Part shown: piece by piece, positions 23,690 through 32,785 of the stretch
How the letters are laid out: every line of letters begins with the position of its first letter
Numbering within the stretch: the first letter of the stretch is position 1
Assembly: GCA_964635055.1 (NCBI GenBank)
Contig: CAZWMT010000030.1
Coordinates: forward strand, 1 to 64,000
DNA: 64,000 bases
Direction: 5' to 3'
Origin: JAEUJM01 sp964635055
GTDB lineage: Bacteria; Actinomycetota; Acidimicrobiia; Acidimicrobiales; DATDAH01
Notes under the pieces: generated by a model
Database searches by the model: none
What the model was told of the DNA's origin: nothing
The model's input: only the letters and a program-made list of their open reading frames with translations
Translations under genes and position numbers: made by a program

Positions 23690-24430
23690 ATGAGCGACGC
23701 GGTGGCCGGGACCGAGCCCCGCTGGAAGCGGGTCGTTCTGAAGCTGTCCGGTGAGGCCTTCGCCGGGAGCGCCGGCTACGGCGTCGACGGCGTGATCGTC
23801 AAGCAGATCGCCGAAGAGATCGTCGAGGTCCGGCGCGAGTTGGCCGTCGACGTCGCCATCGTCGTCGGCGGCGGCAACATCTGGCGGGGGATGACCGGCG
23901 CCGGCGCGGGCATGGACCGTGCCCAGGCCGACTACATGGGGATGCTCGCCACCGTGATCAACGCGCTGGCGTTGCAGGACACGCTCGAGCAGCTCGACCA
24001 ACCCACCCGGGTGCAGACCGCGGTGCACATGTCGCAGATCGCGGAGCCCTACATCCGGCGCAAGGCCATCCGCCACCTCGAGAAGGGACGCGTCGTCATC
24101 TTCGCAGGGGGCACGGGCAACCCGTTCTTCACCACCGACACCACCGCGGCGCTCCGGGCGGCCGAGATCGATGCCGAGGCCATCCTGCGGGGCACCCACT
24201 CGGGGGTCGACGGCATCTACACCGACGACCCGAAGACCAACCCCGAGGCCACCCTGCTCACCGAGGTGACCTACATCGACGTGTTGAACCAGGGCCTGCG
24301 GGCCATGGACTCGACGGCCATCACCCTGTGCATGGACAACTCCATCCCCATCGTGGTGTTCGACCTGCTGGCGCGCGGCAACGTACGGTCCATCCTCGAA
24401 GGTAGGTCGATCGGTACGCTTGTCTCCTAG
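23690..24430 (+). CDS. pyrH: UMP kinase PyrH
   Basis: 246 residues from ATG 23690. It has an amino-acid-kinase fold: RVVLKLSGEAFAG, VVGGGNIWRG, TAVHMSQIAEPYIRRKAIRH and FAGGTGNPFFTTDTTAALRA. It phosphorylates UMP to UDP and is allosterically controlled in bacteria. The TTG at 23681 is also in frame but the ATG is preferred. The palindromic array directly upstream suggests transcriptional control separate from tsf. Confidence 0.97.
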   Translation: MSDAVAGTEPRWKRVVLKLSGEAFAGSAGYGVDGVIVKQIAEEIVEVRRELAVDVAIVVGGGNIWRGMTGAGAGMDRAQADYMGMLATVINALALQDTLEQLDQPTRVQTAVHMSQIAEPYIRRKAIRHLEKGRVVIFAGGTGNPFFTTDTTAALRAAEIDAEAILRGTHSGVDGIYTDDPKTNPEATLLTEVTYIDVLNQGLRAMDSTAITLCMDNSIPIVVFDLLARGNVRSILEGRSIGTLVS

Positions 24431-24499
24431 TGACCTCAACGACCCCGCCTGCGTCGCAGGCCATGCCGCGCCCACGCCGACCTGACGAGGCTCTCGGCC

Positions 24500-25069
24500 G
24501 TGTCTGAGGAGATGGTCGACCTCGTCCTCGACGACGTCACCGAGAAGATGGCCAAGGCCGTCCACCACGCCCGCCACGAGTTCTCCACGATCCGCACCGG
24601 CCGGGCCGCGCCGGCGCTGGTCGAGAAGCTGCCGGTCGACTACTACGGCCAAGAGGTCCCGCTCCAGCAGTTGGCCGGCTTCTCGGTGCCCGAGGCACGC
24701 CAGCTGCTGATCTCGCCCTACGACAAGGGCTCGATGTCGGCGATCGAGAAGGCCATCCAGAACTCCGACCTCGGCCTCAACCCGAGCAACGACGGCCATG
24801 TGATCCGGCTCAGCTTCCCCCCACTCACCGCAGAGCGCCGCCAGCAGCTCGTGAAGGTGGTCAAGCACATGGCCGAGGAGGGCCGGGTGGCCATCCGCAA
24901 CCTCCGGCGCGCCGCCCGCCACGAGCTCGAGGCGTTCGACAAGGACGGTGAGCTCACCCACGACGAGCTGGCCCGGGCGGAGAAGCGCCTCGACGAGATC
25001 ACTCACCGCGAGGAAGCGGCGATCAACAGCGCCTTGGAGCAAAAAGAGCAGGAGTTGCTCGAGGACTGA
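24500..25069 (+). CDS. frr: Ribosome recycling factor
   Basis: 189 residues from GTG 24500 (ATG 24512 is an alternative giving 185, the usual length). Conserved parts include EKMAKAVHHARHEFSTIRTG followed by RAAP, DYYGQEVPLQQLAGFSVPEA, and LTAERRQQLVKVVKHMAEEG. It splits post-termination ribosomes with EF-G. It follows pyrH by 69 bases in the conserved order. Confidence 0.97.
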   Translation: MSEEMVDLVLDDVTEKMAKAVHHARHEFSTIRTGRAAPALVEKLPVDYYGQEVPLQQLAGFSVPEARQLLISPYDKGSMSAIEKAIQNSDLGLNPSNDGHVIRLSFPPLTAERRQQLVKVVKHMAEEGRVAIRNLRRAARHELEAFDKDGELTHDELARAEKRLDEITHREEAAINSALEQKEQELLED

Positions 25070-25110
25070 TGGGCCGACGACGCGTGACCGACCAGTAGCA
25101 GGAGGTTCCG

Positions 25111-26988
25111 GTGGACCAAGACTCCAGCGCACCACCAGAAGGCCAGGATCCCGAGAAAGTGGTCCGGGAGCCCACCGAGGGGGTGCGCATCATCGGTGCC
25201 GAAGAGGCAGCCGAGGCGGCCGGCCGACGCGACGTGGTGCCGCGCCTGCCCGACGACCGCCCCAAGTTCGGCGACCGCCCCGCCACCGCCGACACGCCCC
25301 CACCGCTGCGCTTCCCTGCGCCGGCGGCCGGGGATCCCAACACGTTCGGCGCGGTGCCGAGGATCTCCGCCGACACCCCTCCGCCCCCGGGCATCGGGGG
25401 CTCGACCGAGCCGATGCCCGACGAGGGCGACGCCTTCGCGCCCGGCGGCGAGCGCGACCAGGGGCCGGCGCCGGCCGCACCTGCGCCGACGGGGCCGTCC
25501 ATGGCGTCCGACGAGGACGACCTCGGCCGCATGCTCGGCGGTCGCCGTGACCGATCGGACGAGCCGTCCGGGCGCCGCTCGCGGCGCGGGCGGCGCCGCT
25601 CGCGTCGGGGAGAGCCCACCTCGTCGGGCTTCGAGGACCTCCTTCCCACCGAGGACGATCTCCCGCAGGCCGACGAGCACGACCTTCCCCATTGGACCCG
25701 GCCGGCCACCGGCGAGGTGCCCAAGGTGCTCGCCACCGAGGGTGGCGACGAGGAGGTGTGGTCGGGACTCGGCTCCCAGCCCCGCTGGCGCGACGACCAC
25801 GGCCACGACGAGGTCGACGACTTCGCCGACCTCACCGACCAGACCCACCTCGACACGGCGGCGGCCACGACCGGGGGGCCGGCGGCGCCCGTGTTCGACG
25901 AGTTCGGCGAGATCCCGCCGCCCCCCGAGCGCCCCGCGCCCGCGCCGATTCCCACGCCGACCCCCGGCCCGGCCGTTGCCCCCGGCGAGAACCTGCCACC
26001 CCTCGGTGGTGAGGGCCCCGGGTCGTACGCACCCAAGGCCAAGCGGGGGACCACCCCGGAACCGGAGCCCGAGCTCGAGCCCAGCCTGACCCCCGGCTCG
26101 CCCTACCCGGATGCCCGCCACCAGCCCGAGACCCTGGGCAGCGAGCTGGGCCACGACGACGGCGGGGGCGCCGGCCGCGATCTGCCGATGGCCGTCGGTG
26201 TGGGCGTGGGCCTGTTCCTCGGCTACCTGCTGCTCAACAAGATCGGCACGTGGGCGGTCACCCTGCTGGTGCTCGCGGTGATCGTGATGGCGGTCATCGA
26301 GTTCTTCAACGCCGTCCGCCGGGTCGGGTACCACCCGGCGGTGCTGCCGGGCCTGGTCGGCACGGCCGCGATGGTGCTCGCGGTCCACTGGAAGGGCGAG
26401 GCCGCGTTCCTGCTCGTCACGTTCCTCACCCTCGTGGTGCTGATGCTGTGGTACGTGATCGGGCTGCAGCACGAACGGGCGGTGGCCAACATCGGCATCA
26501 CCTTCCTCGGCGTCATGTGGATCGGCGGCCTGGGATCGTTCGCGGCGCTCATGTTGTCGCTGCCCGACGGGGAGGGCCTGCTCGGCGGCGCGGTGATCGC
26601 CACGATCGCCTACGACGTCGGCGCGTATGCGGTGGGCCGCCAGATCGGCAAGACGCCGTTGTCACCGTCCAGCCCGAACAAGACCATGGAGGGCCTGGCC
26701 GGCGGCGGCGTGGCCGCGGTGCTGGTGAGCGTGATCGTGCTGGGGGTCATCGGCGTGTTCCCGTGGCAGGTGAGCGATGCCTTCGTGCTGGGCCTGGCCG
26801 TGGCCATCGTGGCGCCACTCGGCGACCTGTGCGAGTCGATGCTCAAGCGCGACCTGGGCCTGAAGGACATGGGATCGATCCTGCCGGGCCACGGCGGCCT
26901 GCTCGACCGCTTCGACGCGCTGCTGTTCGTGCTGCCCGTCACCTACTACGTGTACCGGCTGCTCGAGGTCTACGCGAACACCAACTAG
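25111..26988 (+). CDS. cdsA: Phosphatidate cytidylyltransferase with a long disordered N-terminal extension
   Basis: 625 residues from GTG 25111, with GCAGGAGG 5 bases upstream. Only residues about 355-620 are the membrane enzyme, with around eight helices and the CdsA signature SMLKRDLGLKDMGSILPGHG, then GLLDRFDALL, at the C-terminus. It makes CDP-diacylglycerol from CTP and phosphatidic acid. The first 350 residues are Pro/Gly/Asp/Arg-rich and predicted disordered, with a strongly basic patch (GRRSRRGRRRSRRGE near 155). Typical CdsA proteins are 260-300 residues, so this extension is unusual. It is in frame with coding-type codon use and a good ribosome site. Confidence 0.93.
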   Translation: MDQDSSAPPEGQDPEKVVREPTEGVRIIGAEEAAEAAGRRDVVPRLPDDRPKFGDRPATADTPPPLRFPAPAAGDPNTFGAVPRISADTPPPPGIGGSTEPMPDEGDAFAPGGERDQGPAPAAPAPTGPSMASDEDDLGRMLGGRRDRSDEPSGRRSRRGRRRSRRGEPTSSGFEDLLPTEDDLPQADEHDLPHWTRPATGEVPKVLATEGGDEEVWSGLGSQPRWRDDHGHDEVDDFADLTDQTHLDTAAATTGGPAAPVFDEFGEIPPPPERPAPAPIPTPTPGPAVAPGENLPPLGGEGPGSYAPKAKRGTTPEPEPELEPSLTPGSPYPDARHQPETLGSELGHDDGGGAGRDLPMAVGVGVGLFLGYLLLNKIGTWAVTLLVLAVIVMAVIEFFNAVRRVGYHPAVLPGLVGTAAMVLAVHWKGEAAFLLVTFLTLVVLMLWYVIGLQHERAVANIGITFLGVMWIGGLGSFAALMLSLPDGEGLLGGAVIATIAYDVGAYAVGRQIGKTPLSPSSPNKTMEGLAGGGVAAVLVSVIVLGVIGVFPWQVSDAFVLGLAVAIVAPLGDLCESMLKRDLGLKDMGSILPGHGGLLDRFDALLFVLPVTYYVYRLLEVYANTN

Positions 26989-27153
26989 CGCTGGTCCCTC
27001 CGCCGTCGAGCCGGCTGACGGGTCACCCGGCAGCTCGGGCCTGCACCGCGGCGGCGCCCGCCGGAGCCCACGACGCGCTTCGTCCGCTCGCCAGCGTGGC
27101 GCGGGCGGATCGTGGCCGGGTCGTTCCGCCCACGCCCGAGGGTCCTCGCGCTC

Positions 27154-27159
27154 TACCCT
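27154..27159 (+). promoter_or_regulatory. -10-like hexamer of dxr
   Basis: TACCCT lies 6 bases before the dxr ATG. The 177-base gap after cdsA shows no other feature; rlmN, often found here in actinobacteria, is absent. Confidence 0.45.
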
Positions 27160-27165
27160 GAGGCC

Positions 27166-28329
27166 ATGACGACCCGGGTAGCGGTCATGGGCTCGACGGG
27201 GTCGATCGGCACGCAGACCCTCGAGGTCGTGGCCGCCGAGGCCGGCGACTACGAGGTGGTGGCGCTCGGGGCGTCCTCGTCGATCGAGCTGCTGGTGTCA
27301 CAGGCCAAGGCCGTGCGCCCGGCCGTGGTGGCCATCGCCGACGGGTCGCTGGCCGCGGCCGTGGCCGACGGCGTGCCCCCCGGCACCGAGGTGCTGTCCG
27401 GGCCCGATGCGCTGGCCGAGGCCTGCCGCGACGCCGACGTGATCGTGAACGGCGTCGTCGGCTTCGCCGGCCTGTCGGTCACCCTGGCCGCGCTCGAGGC
27501 CGGCCGGCGCCTGGCGCTGGCCAACAAGGAGTCGCTCATCGCCGCCGGCCCGGTGGTGGCCAGGGCCCGCGCCACGCCCGGCGCCGAGCTGGTGCCCGTC
27601 GACAGCGAGCACTGCGCGGTCCACCAGTGCCTCCGGGCCAACGACAACGCCGACCGCCTCGATCGCATCGTCCTCACCGCCAGCGGCGGGCCCTTCCGCG
27701 GGCGGACCCGGGCCGAGCTGGCCGACGTCACGATCGAGGACGCGCTCGCGCACCCCACCTGGAGCATGGGCCCGAAGATCACCGTCGACTCGTCCACGCT
27801 CATGAACAAGGGCCTCGAGGTGATCGAGGCCCACGAGCTGTTCGGCGCCCCCTACGACCGCATCGAGGTGGTGGTGCACCCGCAGTCGATCGTGCACTCG
27901 ATGGTGGAGTTCACCGACGGCGCCACCATCGCGCAACTGTCGCTGCCCGACATGCGCCTACCCATCGGCTATGCGCTGGCCTACCCCGACCGAATCGGCA
28001 CCCCGTTCGGCCGCATCGACTGGTCGGCGCTGGGCCGGCTCGACTTCGAGCCCCCCGACCACGACGCCTTCCCCTGCCTCGGGCTGGCCTACGACGCGGG
28101 CCGGGCCGGTGAGACCGCGCCGGCGTGGCTCAACGCCGCGAACGAGGTCGCGGTGGCCGCGTTCCTCGAGGGCCTCATCCCCTGGTCCGCCATAGCCGAC
28201 GTTCTCAAAGCGACCCTCGACCGGCATGATGGAACGAAAGCCACGTCGGTGGACGTTGTGATCGACGTGGACCAGCGGGCCCGCATCGAAGCCCGGCACG
28301 TCATCGAGAGGACCTACTGCGCATCATGA
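27166..28329 (+). CDS. dxr: 1-deoxy-D-xylulose-5-phosphate reductoisomerase
   Basis: 387 residues. NADPH-binding GSTGSIGTQTL (9-19), LANKESLIAAG, metal-binding D146 and E148 in VPVDSEHCAV, the substrate loop TVDSSTLMNKGLEVIEAHEL, and VHPQSIVHSMVEF are all present. It carries out the committed step of the MEP isoprenoid pathway. Its stop overlaps the rseP start (ATGA), and ispG, a later MEP enzyme, follows. This is a dxr-rseP-ispG operon. Confidence 0.98.
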   Translation: MTTRVAVMGSTGSIGTQTLEVVAAEAGDYEVVALGASSSIELLVSQAKAVRPAVVAIADGSLAAAVADGVPPGTEVLSGPDALAEACRDADVIVNGVVGFAGLSVTLAALEAGRRLALANKESLIAAGPVVARARATPGAELVPVDSEHCAVHQCLRANDNADRLDRIVLTASGGPFRGRTRAELADVTIEDALAHPTWSMGPKITVDSSTLMNKGLEVIEAHELFGAPYDRIEVVVHPQSIVHSMVEFTDGATIAQLSLPDMRLPIGYALAYPDRIGTPFGRIDWSALGRLDFEPPDHDAFPCLGLAYDAGRAGETAPAWLNAANEVAVAAFLEGLIPWSAIADVLKATLDRHDGTKATSVDVVIDVDQRARIEARHVIERTYCAS

Positions 28330-29750
28330 GCGCCACGGACACCAACCAGGACGAAGGTCCTCCGCCGGGCGACGAGTCCGATCGGGTCGCGTTCGGCCTG
28401 AACGACGTGGCCGAGCCCGGCCGGAACGACGTGGCCGATCCCGGCCACGGTGCGACCCCGAACGAGGCGCCCCCCGACACCGTCGAGGTCGTGCAGTCGA
28501 ACCCGTTGCGGTTGCTCGCGGTGATCGCCGCGGTGGTGGCCCTCGGGGTGTTCGTCAGCCTGCCCGCGGTCATCGTCGTGATGGCCCTGGTCTTCATGAT
28601 CTTCATGCACGAGCTGGGTCACTACCTCACCGCCCGCCGCGCCGGGATGCTGGTGACCGAGTTCTTCATCGGCTTCGGTCCCCGGATCTGGTCGTTCAAG
28701 AAGGGTGAGGTCGAGTACGGCCTCAAGGCCATCCCCGCCGGGGCGTACGTGCGCATCATCGGCATGAACAACCTGGAGGAGGTCGACCCGGTCGACGAGC
28801 CCCGCACCTATCGCCAGCAGCCGTTCTGGCAGCGGTTCTCGGTGGCGGTCGCGGGCTCGACGATGCACTTCCTCATGGCGTTCCTGCTGCTGTTCACGAT
28901 CTTCGTGGGCTTCGGTGAGCGGAACCTGTCGGTGTGGACCATCGACCAGATCACCCCGTCCGAGGGCCTCACCCAGGACGGCGATCCCGTCGAGAGCCCG
29001 GCCGTGGTCGCGGGCCTGCAGCCGGGTGATCGCATCATCCGGGTCGACGACGACCCCATCGACGAGTTCACCGACCTCAAGGACGCGATCGAGTCTCGTC
29101 CCGGCGAGACGGTGACCCTGGTCATCCGCCGCGACGGCGAGACCGTCGAGGCCACCACCACCTTGTTGGCCAACGGCCCCGACGGGGCCGCCGAGGGGTT
29201 CCTCGGCGTGTCGGGTGACTCCCCCCGCCAGCGGCTGGGCGTGTTGCCGGCCGCGCGGAGGGCGGGTGGCGAATTCGTGACGATCGCGACCCAGTCGGTG
29301 GTCTCCCTCGGCCGGTTCTTCTCGCCGAGCGGCATCTCCAACTTCGTCGACCAGGCCATGAACGCGAACGACGCGGAGGAGCCGGCACCGAGCACGGGCC
29401 AGCCGGCGTCGAACGCCGACGACAACCGCATCGTCTCGATCTACGGGGCCGCCCGCATCGGGACCCAGGCCACCCAGGCCGGCATCGTCTCGCTGCTGTT
29501 CTTCCTGGCACTCATCAACATCTTCATCGGGGTGTTCAACCTCGTGCCGCTGCTTCCCCTCGACGGGGGCCACGTGGCCATCGCCATCTACGAGAAGTTC
29601 AAGGAGTGGCGCATCGGCAACCATCGCCGGTACTTCGTCGACGTCGCCAGGCTGCTCCCGGTCACCTACGGCGTGGTCGCCGTGCTGATCAGCATCGGTG
29701 TGCTGGCGTTGTACCTCGACATCGCCAACCCCATCAACCTGCCCAACTAG
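28326..29750 (+). CDS. rseP: Site-2 intramembrane zinc protease (RseP/Rip1-like, M50)
   Basis: 474 residues. A cytoplasmic head of about 60 residues contains a duplicated 24-bp unit (NDVAEPGR/NDVADPGH). The zinc motif HELGH is at about 95-99 in the first core helix. A PDZ domain follows at about 230-285, and NLVPLLPLDGGHVA supplies the third metal ligand near 415. Such proteases cleave anti-sigma factors or small membrane proteins in regulated intramembrane proteolysis. A link to the HtrA/two-component module in the same window is possible but unproven. Confidence 0.95.
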   Translation: MSATDTNQDEGPPPGDESDRVAFGLNDVAEPGRNDVADPGHGATPNEAPPDTVEVVQSNPLRLLAVIAAVVALGVFVSLPAVIVVMALVFMIFMHELGHYLTARRAGMLVTEFFIGFGPRIWSFKKGEVEYGLKAIPAGAYVRIIGMNNLEEVDPVDEPRTYRQQPFWQRFSVAVAGSTMHFLMAFLLLFTIFVGFGERNLSVWTIDQITPSEGLTQDGDPVESPAVVAGLQPGDRIIRVDDDPIDEFTDLKDAIESRPGETVTLVIRRDGETVEATTTLLANGPDGAAEGFLGVSGDSPRQRLGVLPAARRAGGEFVTIATQSVVSLGRFFSPSGISNFVDQAMNANDAEEPAPSTGQPASNADDNRIVSIYGAARIGTQATQAGIVSLLFFLALINIFIGVFNLVPLLPLDGGHVAIAIYEKFKEWRIGNHRRYFVDVARLLPVTYGVVAVLISIGVLALYLDIANPINLPN

Positions 29751-29763
29751 TCGTCCGCCGCCC

Positions 29764-31098
29764 ATGCCCGAACCGCAGGCCCACAGTCGCTACCCGCGGC
29801 GCGAGACCCGCCAGATCGTCCTGCCCCACCCCTCGCGTCCCGTCGCGGTGGGCGGCGACGCCCCGATCACGGTGCAGTCGATGACGATCACTAAGACCGC
29901 CGACGTCGAGGGCACCCTGCAGCAGGTCTACGCCCTGGCCGGCGCCGGGGCCGACATCGTGCGCTGCACCTGCAACGAGATCGAGGCGGCCGAGGGCCTG
30001 GCCCAGATCGTGCCCCGCTCACCGGTGCCGATCGTCGCCGACATCCACCACCAGTACAAGATGGCGCTGGCCGCGCTCGAGGCCGGCGTCCACTGCCTGC
30101 GGCTCAACCCGGGCAACATCCGCAAACCCGAGCACATCAAGCTGGTGGCCCAGGAGTGCAAGGACCGCGGCATCCCCATCCGCATCGGGGTCAACGGGGG
30201 CTCGCTCCACCCCGACCTCTACAAGAAGTACGGCGACCGCATCGTGCCCGAGGCACTGGTCGAGTCGGCCCAGATGGAGCTGGCCTACTTCGACGAGATC
30301 GGCTTCGACGACGTGAAGATCTCGGTGAAGGCGTCGAACGTGCCCCTGATGATCGAGGCCTACCGCCAGCTGTCCGAGGTGACCGACCACCCGCTGCACC
30401 TCGGGGTCACCGAGGCGGGCCCGCCTCCGGCCGGGCTCATCAAGGCCACCGCCGGGCTGGCCACCCTCCTGTCGGAGGGCATCGGCGACACCATCCGCTA
30501 CTCGCTCACCGCCGACCCCGTCGAGGAGGCGCGCGCCGGCCGCCAGCTGCTCGAGGCCCTGGGCCTGCGCGAGCGCACCGGCCTCGACCTCATCGCCTGC
30601 CCGTCGTGCGGCCGGGCCGAGGTGGACGTGATCGCGGTGGCCAAGGCCGCCCAGGACGCCTTCGCCGAGCGCAACTGGCCCATCCAGGTGGCGGTGATGG
30701 GCTGTGTCGTCAACGGTCCGGGCGAGGCCCGCGAGGCCGACCTGGGCATCGCCGCCGGCCGCAAGCGGGGCCACCTGTTCGTCAAGGGCAACGTGGTGAA
30801 GGTGGTGCCCGAGGACGAGATGGTCGACGCCCTGCTCGAGTGGGCCGAGCTCATCGTCACCGACGGCGTCGAGGCCGCGTTGGCGCAGGCCGACATGGGC
30901 GCCGCCGCCGAGGCCGAGAAGGACCGCCTGTCCCTGCTCGACGAGCAGGGCGCCGACGCCAACGCCAGCGAGCAGAAGGTCGACCTGATCCACAAGATCA
31001 CCGGGACAGGAACGCCGGACGTCGGCGACGTGGCGGACGAGGGGGCCGCGGTGGACGACGAGTCGGCGGGTGGCGGCGACGGGGGCGACGTCGACTGA
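29764..31098 (+). CDS. ispG: 4-hydroxy-3-methylbut-2-enyl-diphosphate synthase IspG
   Basis: 444 residues from ATG 29764. The TIM-barrel half has APITVQSMTITKT and RLNPGNIRKPEHIK. The iron-sulfur half has CPSCGR and GCVVNGPGE, supplying the cluster cysteines. It reduces MEcPP to HMBPP using a reduced electron carrier. The last 55 residues are an acidic Asp/Glu/Ala tail not needed by the family. Adjacent to dxr in the pathway and on the DNA. Confidence 0.98.
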   Translation: MPEPQAHSRYPRRETRQIVLPHPSRPVAVGGDAPITVQSMTITKTADVEGTLQQVYALAGAGADIVRCTCNEIEAAEGLAQIVPRSPVPIVADIHHQYKMALAALEAGVHCLRLNPGNIRKPEHIKLVAQECKDRGIPIRIGVNGGSLHPDLYKKYGDRIVPEALVESAQMELAYFDEIGFDDVKISVKASNVPLMIEAYRQLSEVTDHPLHLGVTEAGPPPAGLIKATAGLATLLSEGIGDTIRYSLTADPVEEARAGRQLLEALGLRERTGLDLIACPSCGRAEVDVIAVAKAAQDAFAERNWPIQVAVMGCVVNGPGEAREADLGIAAGRKRGHLFVKGNVVKVVPEDEMVDALLEWAELIVTDGVEAALAQADMGAAAEAEKDRLSLLDEQGADANASEQKVDLIHKITGTGTPDVGDVADEGAAVDDESAGGGDGGDVD

Positions 31099-31142
31099 GA
31101 GGGTTCGGTCACACGACGCCTGCCGTCAAAGCATCGCTCGAG

Positions 31143-32366
31143 TCACGATCGCTTCGCTGACCAACGGTCCAAGGCCGGAGCGAACTCCTCCTGCGCGGCG
31201 CGGGAGATGCCGTTCCTGGACGCCACATCGCGCCATGGCGTGACGGCATCGACCAGCTCGCGCCAGGCGTGTTCGGCATCTGCCGGGCGGATGCCGAACC
31301 GGGCTGCGGAGCCGATCAACGCGTCGAGGCTGGCATCAGCCGCGGTCGCGCCGGCGATGCTGGTCACCCGAGACGCAGTCGGACTGCGATCGGGATTCAC
31401 GTCGAAGAGCGGTGAGAGTGTCCAGCCCCCGTGCCCACGCAGGACGCCATGGTTGCGAAGGTGGTCGTCGGTGTTGTTGATCGCGATGGAGAAGGCGATT
31501 CGGCGCCAGAGCTCGACGAGGTCGGCGTTCACGTCGCTGCCCTGATCGGCGAGCGCGTCGACGAGCTCGATGTAGTCGCTCCTGGCGTCGTCGCGTGCGC
31601 CGACCAGCGACTTGGCACTGAGGTAGGGGATTCGGCGGGTCCCCTCGCGATCGAATCGGTCGATGAGGAGCACCGGATGACGTCCGATCTCGACCAGCCG
31701 ATGGCCGGGGGTGCGCAGACCGCACCGTGCGGCCAGGTCGAGGGCGACGGCCTCCCAGCGAATGACCTCCCACCGGTCGGCGGGATGTGGGAACTTCGCG
31801 ATCTTCAGGGTGGCTCGGTCGGTGACCGATGCCTTCGGGCGCGCACCGCCGAGCGAGCCGGATCCCGCCGCGAGCAGCGTGTCCACCGCATCGTCCGCGT
31901 CCTCCCCACTGGTGACCTGCCGACTTGCCTCGAGGAGGGCGTCGAGCGCGACGAGCGGTGGAGCGTCGCGTCCCTCTGCCAGGAACGGGCCCTCCTCGCC
32001 GAGGCGGAACCGGAGCGCACCTTGTCGAGTGAGGTCGTTGACCCCGAGGAGGTAGTCGAGCTCGGTCGGCATCGGGGCGGCGGATGAATGACCGGCGTCG
32101 CGCGCGCGGGACGCCAACTGTCTCGTGATCAGGTTTCGACCCCAGGCATCGGGTGCACTGTCGGCGAGTGCTCCCGGTAGGCCTTCGATCACGGGACCAG
32201 CGGAGGTGAGCGGGAGATCGGGGCTGACCGCCCATCCCGGGCCGGCCAGATAGCTCTCGTCGTAGGTGAACTCGGTCGTCTCGACTCCGCGAGCGCGGTT
32301 GATGCGGGCGGTTCCGACCGGAGTCGTCCCGTTCGACGAGTCGACGTGGACGCGAACGGTGGTCAC
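31143..32366 (-). CDS. hipA: HipA-family serine/threonine kinase toxin
   Basis: 407 residues from GTG 32366, overlapping the hipB stop by 4 bases. The phosphate/ejection loop GSGSLGGARPKA has S171 where E. coli HipA has its inhibitory phospho-serine. K188 or K191 (LKIAKF), the catalytic loop NNTDDHLRNH with D300 and N305, and LFDVNP with D322 are all present, so the kinase looks active. E. coli HipA phosphorylates glutamyl-tRNA synthetase and halts translation; the target here is unknown. Third codon positions are less GC-rich than in neighbours, suggesting acquisition. Confidence 0.95.
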   Translation of the reverse strand: MTTVRVHVDSSNGTTPVGTARINRARGVETTEFTYDESYLAGPGWAVSPDLPLTSAGPVIEGLPGALADSAPDAWGRNLITRQLASRARDAGHSSAAPMPTELDYLLGVNDLTRQGALRFRLGEEGPFLAEGRDAPPLVALDALLEASRQVTSGEDADDAVDTLLAAGSGSLGGARPKASVTDRATLKIAKFPHPADRWEVIRWEAVALDLAARCGLRTPGHRLVEIGRHPVLLIDRFDREGTRRIPYLSAKSLVGARDDARSDYIELVDALADQGSDVNADLVELWRRIAFSIAINNTDDHLRNHGVLRGHGGWTLSPLFDVNPDRSPTASRVTSIAGATAADASLDALIGSAARFGIRPADAEHAWRELVDAVTPWRDVASRNGISRAAQEEFAPALDRWSAKRS

Positions 32367-32662
32367 CGTCGCACGCGCTTCGGCAGGGTCTGGTCGGATC
32401 GAGCCCGCCCGAACGGCGTCTCGTACGGGTCGGTGGCCTTCACGACACCGTCGAGGATCCCGAGGGCTCTGCTGACGTCGAGGAAGATGTCCATCCCGAC
32501 GGAGAGGTCGCCTTGCTCGAGGCGGGCGACGGCTTGTCGGGTCGTTCCTGCACGCTCGGCCACCTGTTGGGCGGTCAGGCCGAGCAGCTTGCGCCACGTG
32601 GTCAGGTTCTCCCCGACGGTCGCGGCTGCTTGTCGGGTGCGGAACGGAACGGGGCGTCGCAT
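32363..32662 (-). CDS. hipB: HipB-family antitoxin / XRE transcriptional repressor
   Basis: 99 residues from ATG 32662. A helix-turn-helix lies at about 28-60 (LTAQQVAERAGTTRQAVARL), followed by EQGDLSVGMDIFLDVSRALG. The C-terminal tail is basic. HipB neutralises HipA and represses the pair by binding palindromes upstream, and a suitable operator lies 48-78 bases before its start. Order and overlap with hipA are canonical. Confidence 0.93.
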   Translation of the reverse strand: MRRPVPFRTRQAAATVGENLTTWRKLLGLTAQQVAERAGTTRQAVARLEQGDLSVGMDIFLDVSRALGILDGVVKATDPYETPFGRARSDQTLPKRVRR

Positions 32663-32709
32663 GTCCTCACCTCGCGAGTCGAAGGTCGGATCGAATCTAA
32701 CGTGCTACT

Positions 32710-32740
32710 TGTGTAACATTATCACGGTTTATGTTACACA
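32710..32740 (-). promoter_or_regulatory. Palindromic operator and AT-rich promoter of hipBA
   Basis: TGTGTAACAT and ATGTTACACA form a perfect 10-bp inverted repeat separated by 11 bases. On the minus strand GATAAT (inside the site) is a strong -10 candidate, so a bound repressor would block RNA polymerase. This is the most AT-rich short segment in the window. Confidence 0.7.
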
Positions 32741-32785
32741 GATAGAACGTAATGATCGGATCTGGAGCCAGGTGGTTCCAGAGAA

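Noticed and set aside
28400..28447. A 24-bp direct repeat in rseP as a mobile-element footprint
   Set aside because: It is in frame, encodes a disordered head (NDVAEPGR/NDVADPGH) and shows no insertion features.
31099..31142. A possible attachment or insertion junction beside hipA
   Set aside because: Only short imperfect repeats of AGCGAT are seen; no tRNA end or clear target duplication.
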